Source: an uncultured Eubacteriales bacterium (lineage in GTDB: Bacteria > Bacillota > Clostridia > Oscillospirales > Oscillospiraceae). From it: 64,000 nucleotides of DNA. The notes beneath the pieces were generated by a model. The model had not been told where the DNA came from, ran no database searches, and saw only the letters and a program-made list of their open reading frames with translations. The translations under genes and the position numbers were made by a program. Of the stretch, positions 18,801-26,290 are shown piece after piece. The DNA is taken from assembly GCA_900546915.1 (NCBI GenBank), contig UREY01000009.1, forward strand, positions 1 through 64,000, read 5' to 3'. Numbering within the stretch: the first letter of the stretch is position 1; every line of letters starts with the position of its first letter.

Positions 18801-20789
18801 TCCGGCACCTGCCGCCTGTCCATTCCCGAAGAATTCTGCTCTTCCAACGTACAATTTGCCTTCCACTATGGGAAAGACTGGGGCTCTTCTGCGGAGACCG
18901 TAGCCGTGGACAACATCCGTCTGGAGGAAGAAGCCGCTTGCGTCCATTCCCATACCGAGGTGCGCAACGAGAAAGAGGCCACCTGTACAGAGCCGGGCTA
19001 CACCGGAGATACCTATTGCGCCGACTGCGGCATGCTCTTAGAAGAAGGCGCGGAAACACCTGCTTTGGGCCACGATTTCAGCAGGAAGCTGGAAACCGTA
19101 CCCCCCACCTGCACAGAGCGCGGGTACACCCGGTACCAGTGCAGCCGGTGCAGCGTCACCGAAGACCGCGACTTGGTAGATGCTGCCGGACACCAGTACA
19201 CAAAGGCCGTGACCCCTCCCACCTGTACAGAAGGCGGTTACACCACCTACACCTGTACGGTCTGCGGCGATACGTACACCGATGACCGGACCGAACCCTT
19301 GGGTCACGATTTCCACGACACGGTAATCGCTCCTTCCTGCGGCCGGGACGGCTATACGGAACACCGGTGCACCCTTTGCGGCTACAGCTACCGGGATCAA
19401 TACACCCCCGCTCTGGATCACACCTGGACGCAATGGACTACGGAACAGGAAGCCACCTGCACCCAGCCGGGGATGCAAACCCGAACCTGTACCTCCTGCG
19501 GCCGGCAGGAAGCCGATGTCATCCCGGCAAGCGGACACAGCTACACAGAATCTGTAACCGCTCCTTCCTGTGAGACCGTGGGATATACCACGTATACCTG
19601 CACGCAATGCGAACACAGCTATGTGGACCACCTGGTCCCCGCTACCGGTCACAGCTATGTCTCTGAGATCACGCCGCCCACCTGTGAATCCATGGGATAT
19701 ACCACATTTACCTGCTCCACCTGCGGACACAGCTACCGGGATGCGTACGTGCAGCCCCATGACCACACATACGAAGCCGCCGTGACCCAAGAAGCTACCT
19801 GCACAGAAGCGGGAATCATGACTTTCACCTGCACTGACTGCGGCAAAACCTATCAGGAGCCCATCGCCAAAACCGCGCACACCTACTCCGATGCTGTGGT
19901 TGAGCCGGATTGTACCCATATGGGCTATACCAACCACACCTGCACAGTCTGCGGGCACAGCTATCAGGACAGCTTTGTGAAAGCCAAGGGACACGACTAC
20001 CGGGAGGAGGAAATTCCCGCTACCTGTACCAACTACGGCTTCACACAAAAGACCTGCGCCACCTGCGGCCACAGCTTCCTCTGCTCCCCCACCGCTCCTC
20101 TGGGCCACGCGCCGGAGCTGCAAAACGCAAAAGAAGCCAGCTGCACCCAGGAAGGCTATTCGGGAGATCAGGTCTGCACCCGGTGTGGACTGGTTCTGGA
20201 AACCGGCATGGTAATTCCTGTAGACCGGACGCACTGCCCCTCCCGAAATTTTGTAGATGTGGATCCGAGCCGCTGGTATCACGCCGGCATCGACTTTGCA
20301 GTCTCCCAAGGCCTCATGGTGGGAACGACCGCAACACAGTTCCGGCCCGACAATTCTCTGACGAGAGGACAAATTGTAACCATCCTCTACCGTCTGGCAG
20401 GCTCCCCCGCAGCCGCCGGAAAGACTCCCTTCACCGACGTCTCCCAGGGACGGTACTACACTGCCGCAGTAGCCTGGGCATATGAACAGGGTATCGTGAT
20501 GGGCGTCACCGATACGGCTTTCTGTCCGGAGTCCCCTGTCACACGGGAACAGCTGGTGACCTTCTTGGCGCGCTATGCAGCCCTGCAAGGCGTAGACACA
20601 GAAGGTGACGGCGATCTGAAGCGCTACCCCGATGCCGGTCAAGTCAGTCCATTCGCCGGACCTTCCATGCTGTGGGCGGTAAGCACCGGACTGATCCAGG
20701 GCATCGACGGCAGACTGGCGCCTCGAGGCACTGCAACCCGTGCCCAAATTGCCACTGTCCTTCAGCGGTACAGTCAATTGCTCATCTAA
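12885..20789 (+). CDS. Giant cell-surface subtilisin-like serine protease with adhesin modules, Cys-rich repeats and SLH anchor (2634 aa)
   Basis: ATG preceded by AAGGAAGG. Signal peptide at residues 1-24 or so (MKRLCSWLLVLAMILTWLPS, then TTRA). Peptidase S8 domain with catalytic Asp186 (AILDTGVDMNHE), His261 (GEHGTHVAAT) and Ser591 (GTSMASPHVAGG). A protease-associated domain (about 445-545) is inserted between His and Ser, as in lactocepins and C5a peptidase. Next come an Fn3-like region, then four modules beginning near 1092, 1331, 1589 and 1837 with the motif xDFxxxxxPxGW and ending VDNIxL (cleaved-adhesin/MAM-like jelly rolls), separated by about 75-residue GGSxxPxGxxxV repeats. Eleven Cys-rich repeats of about 40 residues (2019-2452) and three SLH domains (about 2454-2634) complete it. 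Secreted and bound to cell-wall polymers; it likely degrades and binds host or food protein, which could supply the amino acids fermented downstream. No frameshift seen. Confidence 0.95.
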   Translation: MKRLCSWLLVLAMILTWLPSTTRAGQADAAGRVRPAETQTELMSLGQKDSTAQVIEPETPLSDDQLVKVIILLDDSCFHGETISHTARQQMSAQQAGVQAEISRRILHGAPLTVGYSYTTLVNGFSATVTYGQLQEIRKMPEVTSAFLAPSFELMPMMSTSNSMVGGGMFNETGYHGEGMRIAILDTGVDMNHEIFRDAPESPSLTRQELQAILDREDLQCESISYGIGASTLYHSEKIPFQFDYGDKDTDGTPPASDGEHGTHVAATAGGNDGVKDDIMGVAPEAQIFNMKVFNTSGGASYDDVLAALEDCIALDVDAVNMSLGSPCGFIEYESQDAWTMNLVQVFNRVGESGISMAVAVGNDYSASYNNSYGGRALTSNPDYGNASEPATYAESLAIASVENCGILSPYITVAGRNICYYDGYDAETGAVTRDYPFRSLADGPLSYVMVPGTGAEEDYLGLDVRGKIAVVQRGGSYYEAKARAAQEAGAIGMIVYNNQPGMVYMSITAWTIPVAFISQADGAYLAQQEEKVLTIATEDAVVTSPVAGMSDFSSWGATSELTLKPELSAPGGNIYSAVPGNRYELMSGTSMASPHVAGGMAIVKGAVMDRFPELSAGEQKDMVDTLLMCTSSIVYDGDTPVSPRKQGAGLMDINAAAKTPAYLSVSGMERPKLELLDDPTRTGVYELTVTIHNTGSEALTYQASPIVLTDGTAPYFTADGQTVQTTTETSVALPHTYTTNWPNDLVTVPAGGQAEVTITVTLTDPQQTLSAFEHGAYVEGWAVLEPVNPDGTSCDGIALHAPFLAFYGDWTEAPSIDAGFYYEELDGETTQAQTYPNSAVCSSLEGYTNTYLGDNNYALGMGYLADRNAISPNDDDFMDSLTYVYTGLLRSARNFRYTITGSDGTVYYSKNVEYEPKSVYNSGYFQIVPAGVDEYDAIDPWYGTDERGSALPNNAKATVKIEADLVFDAHESNNRRSSWEFPITIDTQEPEVTEMTVRESEGRYYATLTLTDNQYVSAVVLTDSQYSKEFQVIGVAEPTAGATTVLKDVDITGMGERIGLVIHDYAGNSKAYTLQANGNSDDYADVVPTDILWEEDFNQAWLPEGWSTQSRGQSLETWYRDEDYMATCSYDENFEQDEWLITPAIDISGRQTEVHMVFDFNTVYAFTTYYKHCNLLVMASQDGGESWQEIWNLWQAGVFADWTNTQAKVTIPEEFQGSRNLQFAFVYQGKDGAMISIDNIVVYADLLEDYAVVHASAGANGSVSPAGEVLVKKGNSKTISITPDENYVIDSVTVDGVDLGPISYYTFERVGVDHTLEASFAPASSAGQQVLLDQDFEEGTLPSQGWTVQTTDTGSKYYTWYVSKYTNLNGSYAARVDCDLYDEDTWTGGVRQDEYLISPVVALPDATATLTFDYAFGRSALFAGRMAFTLEASTDGGATWTPIWDGAEDLTDAGTGAYQSGSCTLEIPEQYQGRNVQLAFHYHKSVGAYADTVAVDNIRLTAPGSTTESGYTLRASATEGGSISPEGDTLVPAGGSQTFTLTPAEGYQLVKLQVNGRTVDATEEYTISHIDQSYYLLATFESIAEKPQILFEQDFEGSEFPPAGWTVETTNPSFTWKQYAYVYLNGSQNAYVSADYVSEAAQDERLVTPAIDLSGTTQTQLDFEYAYPYYGMKGGEFTFTLEASLDGSSWTKLWDALDTLPSSMSDYVITGLANVEIPETFCQSGVRFAFRYTRPAGSGSGIAAVDNLKLSAVGGNPAEGYIIDASASQGGSIDPSGRVSVAEYGSQTFVITPDAGYEIADVLVDGQSVGPVDQYTFSQVTEPHTISASFRPAESGVLFAQDFEDSTFPSRGWQVQGSNSSYSWYRGSFRQLNDTQTARIDCDAYESGDWSRSHSEPAGTGAKQDEYLISPAVQLSGTAPVLQFDYAFGRYELFAGAMQFTVEASTDGGATWTVIWDAATDLTKADSGYYQSGTCRLSIPEEFCSSNVQFAFHYGKDWGSSAETVAVDNIRLEEEAACVHSHTEVRNEKEATCTEPGYTGDTYCADCGMLLEEGAETPALGHDFSRKLETVPPTCTERGYTRYQCSRCSVTEDRDLVDAAGHQYTKAVTPPTCTEGGYTTYTCTVCGDTYTDDRTEPLGHDFHDTVIAPSCGRDGYTEHRCTLCGYSYRDQYTPALDHTWTQWTTEQEATCTQPGMQTRTCTSCGRQEADVIPASGHSYTESVTAPSCETVGYTTYTCTQCEHSYVDHLVPATGHSYVSEITPPTCESMGYTTFTCSTCGHSYRDAYVQPHDHTYEAAVTQEATCTEAGIMTFTCTDCGKTYQEPIAKTAHTYSDAVVEPDCTHMGYTNHTCTVCGHSYQDSFVKAKGHDYREEEIPATCTNYGFTQKTCATCGHSFLCSPTAPLGHAPELQNAKEASCTQEGYSGDQVCTRCGLVLETGMVIPVDRTHCPSRNFVDVDPSRWYHAGIDFAVSQGLMVGTTATQFRPDNSLTRGQIVTILYRLAGSPAAAGKTPFTDVSQGRYYTAAVAWAYEQGIVMGVTDTAFCPESPVTREQLVTFLARYAALQGVDTEGDGDLKRYPDAGQVSPFAGPSMLWAVSTGLIQGIDGRLAPRGTATRAQIATVLQRYSQLLI
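16155..18930 (+). repeat. Four tandem adhesin-like coding modules
   Basis: The encoded modules start near 16158, 16876, 17650 and 18394 (spacing about 720-770 bases). Each opens with a DFE/DFN...GW motif, contains QDEYLISPV- or DERLVTPAI-like strands and closes with a VAVDNIRL-like strand. The first three are followed by a GxSxxPxG spacer domain; the fourth runs straight into the Cys-rich array. Modules 2 and 4 are most alike (TDGGATWTxIWD). Confidence 0.85.
18939..20235 (+). repeat. Eleven tandem Cys-rich coding repeats (about 110-125 bp each)
   Basis: Each unit encodes a pattern of CxxxGYTxxxCxxCGxxY followed by LGHxY/F, three Cys and one His per unit, roughly 36-43 residues long. The units differ enough in DNA sequence to be old duplications. 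They precede the SLH domains and probably form a stalk; metal binding or disulfides are both possible. Confidence 0.88.
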
Positions 20790-20813
20790 TACACACGACA
20801 CCAATCCAAACAA

Positions 20814-20841
20814 CCGGGCAGGTCCTGCGGGACCTGCCCGG
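20814..20841 (+). terminator. Hairpin after the giant protease gene
   Basis: Perfect 12-bp arms CCGGGCAGGTCC (20814-20825) and GGACCTGCCCGG (20830-20841) with a TGCG tetraloop, 25 bases after the stop; no strong T-run follows. Confidence 0.75.
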
Positions 20842-20894
20842 TATACGTTCCACTTTACGGCAAACAGGCATGACGGCGTTCCGGCCCGCTGCAT

Positions 20895-20923
20895 TTGACA
20901 GGCGGGAGAGATCATGTTATGAT
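20895..20923 (+). promoter_or_regulatory. Promoter of the CmpB-like gene
   Basis: TTGACA (20895-20900), 17-bp spacer, TATGAT (20918-20923). Confidence 0.82.
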
Positions 20924-20949
20924 ACAAAAAACGGAGGGGCAAAACGGAC

Positions 20950-21798
20950 ATGACATTCTATCAAATTTTGTGGACTTTTTTCTTTTACAGCTTCGCCGGC
21001 TGGTGCTGCGAGGTCGTTTTCGCCGCTTGCAAAACCGGGAAATTTGTAAACCGCGGTTTTCTTCTGGGGCCGGTTTGCCCCATATACGGATTTGGCGTCA
21101 CGGCGGCCGTTTTGCTGATTGCACCCATCCAAGCGCATTGGCTGCAAGCTTATTTGGTCGCGACGCTGGTTCCGACGATCATCGAGTATTTCGTAGGCTG
21201 GCTGGCCGACAAGCTGTTGCACGTCCGCCTGTGGGATTACTCCGGTATGCCGCTGAATCTCAACGGATATGTGTGCCTGCTGTTTTCTCTCGTGTGGGGC
21301 TTGGCTTGCCTTTTCATCGTCGCGGTTTTCCATCCCATGGTCCTTCGCCTGTTGGCCTGGGTTCCCACGATTCCGGGTTGGATCCTGTTGGCCCTGTTTA
21401 CAGCTACCATCCTGACAGATTTCATTCTCACCGCCCTGGAGGCGGCGAAGATTCCCAAGCGCCTGCAAGCCATCGACGAGCTGGAGCGCGGCCTGCGCCG
21501 TCTTTCCGACAGCATCGGCAGCAATTTGTCGGAACATACCCTGGAGCTCTGGGACAAAGGGCAGGAAAAGCTGCGGCCTGAAAAGCGAGAGGAGTTTTGG
21601 AACTCCCTGGGAAGCCGGAAACGGGAATTCATGGCTCAGCGGGACGAAATTCTGGAAAAGTACCACGCCCTGTTGGAACGGCCCGGACGGGTCTACACCC
21701 ACCTACTGAAAGCCTTCCCGCATCTGCGGCAAACGGAAATGCATCTCCGTCTGGAGCGAATTTGGGAGCTTTACCGGCAGCGGCGGAACAAGAAGTAA
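20950..21798 (+). CDS. CmpB-like putative ABC transporter permease (membrane protein)
   Basis: ATG with GGAGGGG upstream. 282 residues. The N-terminus (FYSFAGWCCEVVFAACKTGK, then FVNRGFLLGPVCPIYGFG) matches the CmpB / type IV ABC-permease-like family (PF06541), widespread in Firmicutes and of unproven function. About five membrane segments lie before residue 165, followed by a charged helical cytoplasmic tail (165-282) rich in Glu, Arg and Leu that may form a coiled coil. No ATPase gene is adjacent, so the transporter label is nominal. Monocistronic. Confidence 0.85.
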   Translation: MTFYQILWTFFFYSFAGWCCEVVFAACKTGKFVNRGFLLGPVCPIYGFGVTAAVLLIAPIQAHWLQAYLVATLVPTIIEYFVGWLADKLLHVRLWDYSGMPLNLNGYVCLLFSLVWGLACLFIVAVFHPMVLRLLAWVPTIPGWILLALFTATILTDFILTALEAAKIPKRLQAIDELERGLRRLSDSIGSNLSEHTLELWDKGQEKLRPEKREEFWNSLGSRKREFMAQRDEILEKYHALLERPGRVYTHLLKAFPHLRQTEMHLRLERIWELYRQRRNKK

Positions 21799-21816
21799 TC
21801 GTCCTTTGCGCCCGGT

Positions 21817-22269
21817 TTACCAGATCACGCCGCAGCCAATTCTCTCTCCGGCGTCTCCTGCCGGTTGTGAACGGTAGTCATCCGGCATATGATGGACAAT
21901 GACGGTACGCCCCCTGGCTTGACTTGGCAAAAAGCGTCCGGTAAACACTGCGCTCCAGGCAAAGCCGCTTTCTGTGGCCAAAAGAACCGGCAAATCCCCC
22001 AAATGATTGGGGTGCAGCTGGCCCGGCAGGCCCCAATGGGGTCCGGCGCCGTCAAAGGCCTCCTGGATCGTACGGCAGCTTTCTCCTTGGTGCAAATGCA
22101 AAGCAAAAAAACCGCCGGACGGCAAGCCTTCCAGCTGTGCAACCACAACCGTGCCTCCGGGCGCCCCGTACAGCAGGACATACCCGGTCAAGCTCTCATA
22201 GCCCGGCGCGCCGGAAATGACGGCCGCTGCCTCCGGTGGGACGGAAAAAATGCTGGCAATTTCAAACAT
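21817..22269 (-). CDS. Cu/Zn superoxide dismutase-like protein
   Basis: 150 residues, AGGAGG upstream. The complete Cu/Zn-SOD ligand set is visible: His58 and His60 (ALHLHQG), bridging His78, His86, His89 and Asp92 (HPNHLGDLP), and a Cu His at 126 (VIVHHMPDD). Cys65 and Cys146 (GERIGCGVI) fit the conserved disulfide. It is shorter than typical periplasmic SodC and has no signal peptide, so it would be cytoplasmic, which is unusual. Convergent with the CmpB-like gene and divergent from the lipoprotein gene. Likely oxidative-stress defence; activity is unproven. Confidence 0.85.
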   Translation of the reverse strand: MFEIASIFSVPPEAAAVISGAPGYESLTGYVLLYGAPGGTVVVAQLEGLPSGGFFALHLHQGESCRTIQEAFDGAGPHWGLPGQLHPNHLGDLPVLLATESGFAWSAVFTGRFLPSQARGRTVIVHHMPDDYRSQPAGDAGERIGCGVIW

Positions 22270-22409
22270 ACCACATACCTCCTCCCTTCAGATTATGCCG
22301 GTAGGGAGGTTTTGGACCGTCCGGCGCAACGCAGCCGGGAAAAATCCGTCTGGATTAACAAAGGTTGGTTCTGCCGCATCCGGCAACACCAGAAATGGGA
22401 GGGATTTTG

Positions 22410-23120
22410 ATGAAAAAGCAGAATTTTACCACAACATTCTTCACACTCACCGCGCTGAGTCTGACCGCGGCACTGATGCTGGCCCTTCCGGGATGCCAGG
22501 CGTCCCGCACCCAGAATCAGCCCGACACAACCGTTCCGCAAAATCCGGAAACCGAACCGTCCACGGAGCCAAATGTGACCTGGAAGCCGGTAGAAACCAC
22601 GGTAGATCCCGGCGATTTGCGAAACCCGATGCCGACGGAAACAGAGCCGGAGGAAACAGAACCGGCAAGTCCTGCCGAGCTGCAGGTGGTCCGCGCGCTG
22701 GATATCTCTCAGTCCGCTATGGAAGCGCTGATGGCCCGTCACCCCGGTTCTACGGTGATAGACGACGCTCTTCCTCTGGTCCATCTGACCGATCGGTCTT
22801 CCCTGGATGATTTCCTGACAGAAGCCGGTTCTCAAACCTTACAAGATGCCTGTGAAATTTATGACAGCGCCTTTTTCCAGGAGCACGATCTTCTGATAGT
22901 CCCCCGGGTGACCACCACCGGCTCGGCCCGGCACACGGTGGATTTGGCAGCCGAGGAAGGGATCCTGGCGGCAAAAATCACCGTCACCGTTCCTGAAATT
23001 GCCACCATGGACATGGCCAATTGGTTTCTGGCCATCCCCGTATCGAAGGCGGACACCCAGGGAAAGACCTGCGTCGCTTATCTGGTCCCCTACAAACAGT
23101 TTCGCGCACGCTCCAATTAA
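22410..23120 (+). CDS. Putative lipoprotein (236 aa)
   Basis: Start at 22410 with GGGAGGG upstream (an in-frame extension to 22365 is unlikely). The N-terminus has a lipoprotein signal: basic start, hydrophobic core and lipobox LPGC with Cys29. A Thr/Pro/Glu-rich linker (about 30-95) precedes a compact C-terminal domain of about 140 residues containing LVHLTDRSSLDDFL and a final VAYLVPYKQF strand. I do not recognise the domain. Anchored on the outer face of the membrane. Confidence 0.82.
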   Translation: MKKQNFTTTFFTLTALSLTAALMLALPGCQASRTQNQPDTTVPQNPETEPSTEPNVTWKPVETTVDPGDLRNPMPTETEPEETEPASPAELQVVRALDISQSAMEALMARHPGSTVIDDALPLVHLTDRSSLDDFLTEAGSQTLQDACEIYDSAFFQEHDLLIVPRVTTTGSARHTVDLAAEEGILAAKITVTVPEIATMDMANWFLAIPVSKADTQGKTCVAYLVPYKQFRARSN

Positions 23121-23147
23121 CCGCTTGTTCCATTCGTCAAGCAAATA

Positions 23148-23192
23148 GAAAAACCTGTCCATGCCGCAACACGCGGTACAGACAGGTTTTTC
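23148..23192. terminator. Bidirectional terminator
   Basis: Perfect 12-bp arms GAAAAACCTGTC (23148-23159) and GACAGGTTTTTC (23181-23192) with a possible inner CCGC/GCGG pairing. The T/A-rich outer ends work for both the lipoprotein gene (plus) and the rnc operon (minus). Confidence 0.9.
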
Positions 23193-23241
23193 CATCCTCA
23201 TGCAACACAGAGGCGGTACAAAAGATCATATCAAAATAAGC

Positions 23242-23928
23242 CTACCATTTTCCCGGAAACAACGCTTCCATCGCGGACCGTGCAGCCTCCTGCTCGGCCC
23301 GTTTTTTGCTGCTGCCGCTTCCCTGTCCCACCACAGTCCCATTGAGGCGCACCTCTACCTGAAACTCCTTGGCATGATCCGGGCCTGACTCTCCGGTCAA
23401 TTCGTACTGAATCACCTGATTTTTTTGCTGCTGAACCCGTTCCTGAAACACGGTTTTATAATCCACATTCCTGGGATGCTCCGCCGGAATATCGGAGAGG
23501 ATCAGCCGGTGAACCAAATCCGAGGCTGCTGCAAAGCCGCCGTCCAAATAGACAGCTGCCAGAACCGATTCCACTGCATCGGCCAAAATACTCTCTCTGG
23601 CGCGGCCTCCCCCCTGCTCCTCTCCATGGCCCAGCAAAAGGTATCGACCCAGCTGGAGCCGGCCCGCCACCTTGGCAAGCGTCGTTTCACAGACCAGATC
23701 CGCCCGAATCTTCGTGAGCTCCCCTTCCGGCCGGTGGGGAAAAACGCGGTACAAATGTTCCGCCGTAATCATTCCCAAAATAGAATCTCCCAAAAACTCC
23801 AGCCTCTCATTGCTGGCCAAGCCGTTTCGCCAGCGTTCGTTGGCGTAGGAGCTGTGGGTCAGGGCGTTTTGCAAAAGCGTGATGTTATGAAATTGATAAC
23901 CCAAAGCCTTCTCCAAGTCCCGAATCAT
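23242..23928 (-). CDS. rnc: Ribonuclease III
   Basis: Start at 23928, where ATGA overlaps the plsX stop (translational coupling). 228 residues. The RNase III signature NERLEFLGD is at 40-48, the second acidic site is ADAVESVLAAVYLDGG, and a C-terminal dsRNA-binding domain follows (about 158-226, ending KKRAEQEAARSAMEALFP). Cleaves double-stranded RNA, including rRNA precursors. Last gene of an eight-gene operon. In Bacillus rnc also follows the plsX-fabDG-acpP block; here acpP and the fab genes are missing from between them. Confidence 0.96.
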   Translation of the reverse strand: MIRDLEKALGYQFHNITLLQNALTHSSYANERWRNGLASNERLEFLGDSILGMITAEHLYRVFPHRPEGELTKIRADLVCETTLAKVAGRLQLGRYLLLGHGEEQGGGRARESILADAVESVLAAVYLDGGFAAASDLVHRLILSDIPAEHPRNVDYKTVFQERVQQQKNQVIQYELTGESGPDHAKEFQVEVRLNGTVVGQGSGSSKKRAEQEAARSAMEALFPGKW

Positions 23929-24962
23929 GACTCCACCGTCTCCTTTTTCGCGTTCCAAAACTGCAGCGTCTGTTCCAGTTCCGGCGTCATGTCCTGCCGG
24001 ACCGCCTGCATCGCTTGGCGGATGGCGCTGCGAAAAGCCCGGCTATCGGAAGAACCGTGGGCCTTTATGACCGGCTTGCGGATGCCCAGCAGAGCCGTTC
24101 CACCCACCTCCCGGTAATCTAGCAGGGACATCATCTCCCGAATGCCGGACCGGCAGCACAAAGCGCCCAGTTTGGTAATCAAGTTTTTCCGAAACATCTT
24201 TTTCATCATCGAGCCCATGAACATGGCCGTTCCTTCAATGGACTTCAGTAAGACATTGCCTGCATAGCCATCGCAAACAATCACATCCACCTGGCCCAGG
24301 GGCACATCCCTGGCCTCCACATTTCCCACAAAGTTCAAGATGCCGGATTGCCCCGCCTGGGACAGCAGAGCATGGGCCTCTTTTTGCAAAGCAGGTCCCT
24401 TGGTTTCCTCTGCGCCGTTATTCAGAAGGCCCACCCGTGGCTGGGCAATACCCATCGATTTTTGGACATACAACGCGCCGATCACGCCAAACTGGAGCAA
24501 GAATTCCGGCGTACACTCCACATTGGCGCCGCTGTCAATAATGAGCGTATGACCCCCGGCTCGGTTCGGCATCACAGGACCAAAGGCCGCCCGGCGGACG
24601 CCCTTGACCCGCTTGACCAGAAGCGTCGCGCCGGTGAGCAAAGCGCCTGTACTTCCTGCTGAGACGAACGCATCCGCCTGTCCGTCAGACAGCATCTTCA
24701 GCCCCACAATCATGGAAGAATTCTTCCGCTTGTGGACCACGGCAGCAGGATCATCATGCATATCTACCACGTCATCTGCATGGGAGATTTCCAGCCCCTT
24801 CGGAAGGTCCTGAATCTGATGCTTTCGCATGACGCTCAGGATTTCTTCGCCCCGGCCTACCAGCGTCACTTCGGCTCCGAAGTCCCGATGCGCTTCCAAA
24901 GCGCCCAGAACTGCGGCCTCCGGAGCCAAATCTCCGCCCATCGCGTCGAGAATGATTTTCAT
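23925..24962 (-). CDS. plsX: Phosphate acyltransferase PlsX
   Basis: 345 residues with the PlsX N-terminus MKIILDAMGGDLAPE and downstream motifs (KRKNSSMIVGLKML, FVSAGSTGALL, VDVIVCDGYAGNVLLKS, GGTALLGI, KAHGSSDSRA). It converts acyl-ACP to acyl-phosphate for PlsY, the first step of phospholipid synthesis, at the membrane surface. Starts 20 bases after the trmFO stop and couples to rnc by ATGA. Confidence 0.96.
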   Translation of the reverse strand: MKIILDAMGGDLAPEAAVLGALEAHRDFGAEVTLVGRGEEILSVMRKHQIQDLPKGLEISHADDVVDMHDDPAAVVHKRKNSSMIVGLKMLSDGQADAFVSAGSTGALLTGATLLVKRVKGVRRAAFGPVMPNRAGGHTLIIDSGANVECTPEFLLQFGVIGALYVQKSMGIAQPRVGLLNNGAEETKGPALQKEAHALLSQAGQSGILNFVGNVEARDVPLGQVDVIVCDGYAGNVLLKSIEGTAMFMGSMMKKMFRKNLITKLGALCCRSGIREMMSLLDYREVGGTALLGIRKPVIKAHGSSDSRAFRSAIRQAMQAVRQDMTPELEQTLQFWNAKKETVES

Positions 24963-24982
24963 GGAGAGACACCTCTCTTTGC

Positions 24983-26290
24983 TTAGATTCCGCTTTGTAT
25001 GATTTGCTCCAGAACCGCCAACGCCCGTTGGGAAATGGCCAGGTTCTTTTGCGCTTTGCCCTTCATCCGCCGGTCCAGCGGCGCCAAAATGCCGAAATTC
25101 ACATTCATCGGCTGAAAATCTGCAACCGTCTCGTCGCTGATGTATAATGCCATCGCGCCGATGGCCGTTTCTCTGGGAAACTCCGGCGGCTGCTTCCCCT
25201 GCAGCTTGGCCGCCATTGCAATCGCAGCCAGGCAGCCGGAAGCTGTGGATTCCACATAACCCTCCACCCCAGTCATCTGACCGGCAAAGGCCACCAGGGG
25301 GTCCCGGCGGTCTGCATAAAACCGGTCCAGCAGCCTGGGCGAGTCCAAAAAGGTATTGCGGTGCATCACCCCATACCGGACATACTCCGCATGCTCCAAG
25401 GCGGGAATCATAGAAAACACCCGCTTCTGCTCAGGAAAACGCAGATGCGTTTGAAATCCCACCAAATTGTACACCGACCCGGCGGCGTTATCCCGGCGCA
25501 GCTGCACCACGGCATACGGCTCCTTGCCGGTCTTGGGATCTTTCAGACCCACCGGTTTTAAAGGACCGTAACGCAAGGTATCATAGCCCCGCCGGGCCAT
25601 CACTTCCACCGGCATACAGCCTTCAAATACGTTTCGGTCCTCAAAGCCGTGAACCTCCGCCTCCTGGGCGTCGACCAAGGCTTTGTAAAACCGGTCATAT
25701 TCCTCCCGGTCCATGGCACAATTAATATAGTCTGCGCTCCCCCGGTCATAGCGGGAGGCAAACCAGGCGCGCGTCATATCCACCGACTCAAAGGTCACCA
25801 GCGGGGCCGCCGCATCAAAGAAGTGGAGCGGCTCCTTCCGCCCAAAATACCGGCCGATGTCTGCAGACAGCGCATCCGACGTCAGTGGGCCCGTGGCAAG
25901 GATGACCGGACCGGCAGGCACCTGCGTCACTTCAGCCGACTCTACCGTGATGCCGGGATGACTCCGAATGCGTTCTGTAACCAGCTCCGAAAAGCCCTCC
26001 CGGTCCACAGCCAGGCAGCCGCCGGCCTCTACCCGCGTTTCGTCGGCACAGCTTAAAATCAAACTGCCCAATCGCCGGAGCTCCTCTTTCAGCAGGCCCA
26101 CCGCATTTTCCAGCCGGTCGCCCCGCAGGGAATTGGAACACACCAGCTCGGCAAAATTGGGGCTGTGGTGCGCGGGGGTCATGTTCACCGGCTTCATCTC
26201 CACCAGCCGGACGGGTATGCCGCGCCCGGCCAACTGCCAGGCCGCCTCGCAGCCTGCCAGACCGGCGCCAATGACCTTTACCTCCGTCAT
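24983..26290 (-). CDS. trmFO: Folate/FAD-dependent tRNA m5U54 methyltransferase TrmFO
   Basis: 435 residues. FAD-binding GAGLAGCEAA is at residues 8-17, then the family stretch RLVEMKPVNMTPAHH and FAELVCSNSLRG with the conserved Cys. Later motifs are MTGVEGYVESTASG and MNVNFGILAPL. It makes 5-methyluridine at position 54 of tRNA using methylenetetrahydrofolate. Its ATG overlaps the topA stop (ATGA), and topA-trmFO adjacency is conserved in Firmicutes. Confidence 0.96.
   Translation of the reverse strand: MTEVKVIGAGLAGCEAAWQLAGRGIPVRLVEMKPVNMTPAHHSPNFAELVCSNSLRGDRLENAVGLLKEELRRLGSLILSCADETRVEAGGCLAVDREGFSELVTERIRSHPGITVESAEVTQVPAGPVILATGPLTSDALSADIGRYFGRKEPLHFFDAAAPLVTFESVDMTRAWFASRYDRGSADYINCAMDREEYDRFYKALVDAQEAEVHGFEDRNVFEGCMPVEVMARRGYDTLRYGPLKPVGLKDPKTGKEPYAVVQLRRDNAAGSVYNLVGFQTHLRFPEQKRVFSMIPALEHAEYVRYGVMHRNTFLDSPRLLDRFYADRRDPLVAFAGQMTGVEGYVESTASGCLAAIAMAAKLQGKQPPEFPRETAIGAMALYISDETVADFQPMNVNFGILAPLDRRMKGKAQKNLAISQRALAVLEQIIQSGI

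Noticed and set aside
18939-20235. CRISPR-like array
   Set aside because: The periodicity is about 110-125 bp, repeats diverge in DNA sequence and are maintained at the protein level; there are no spacers.
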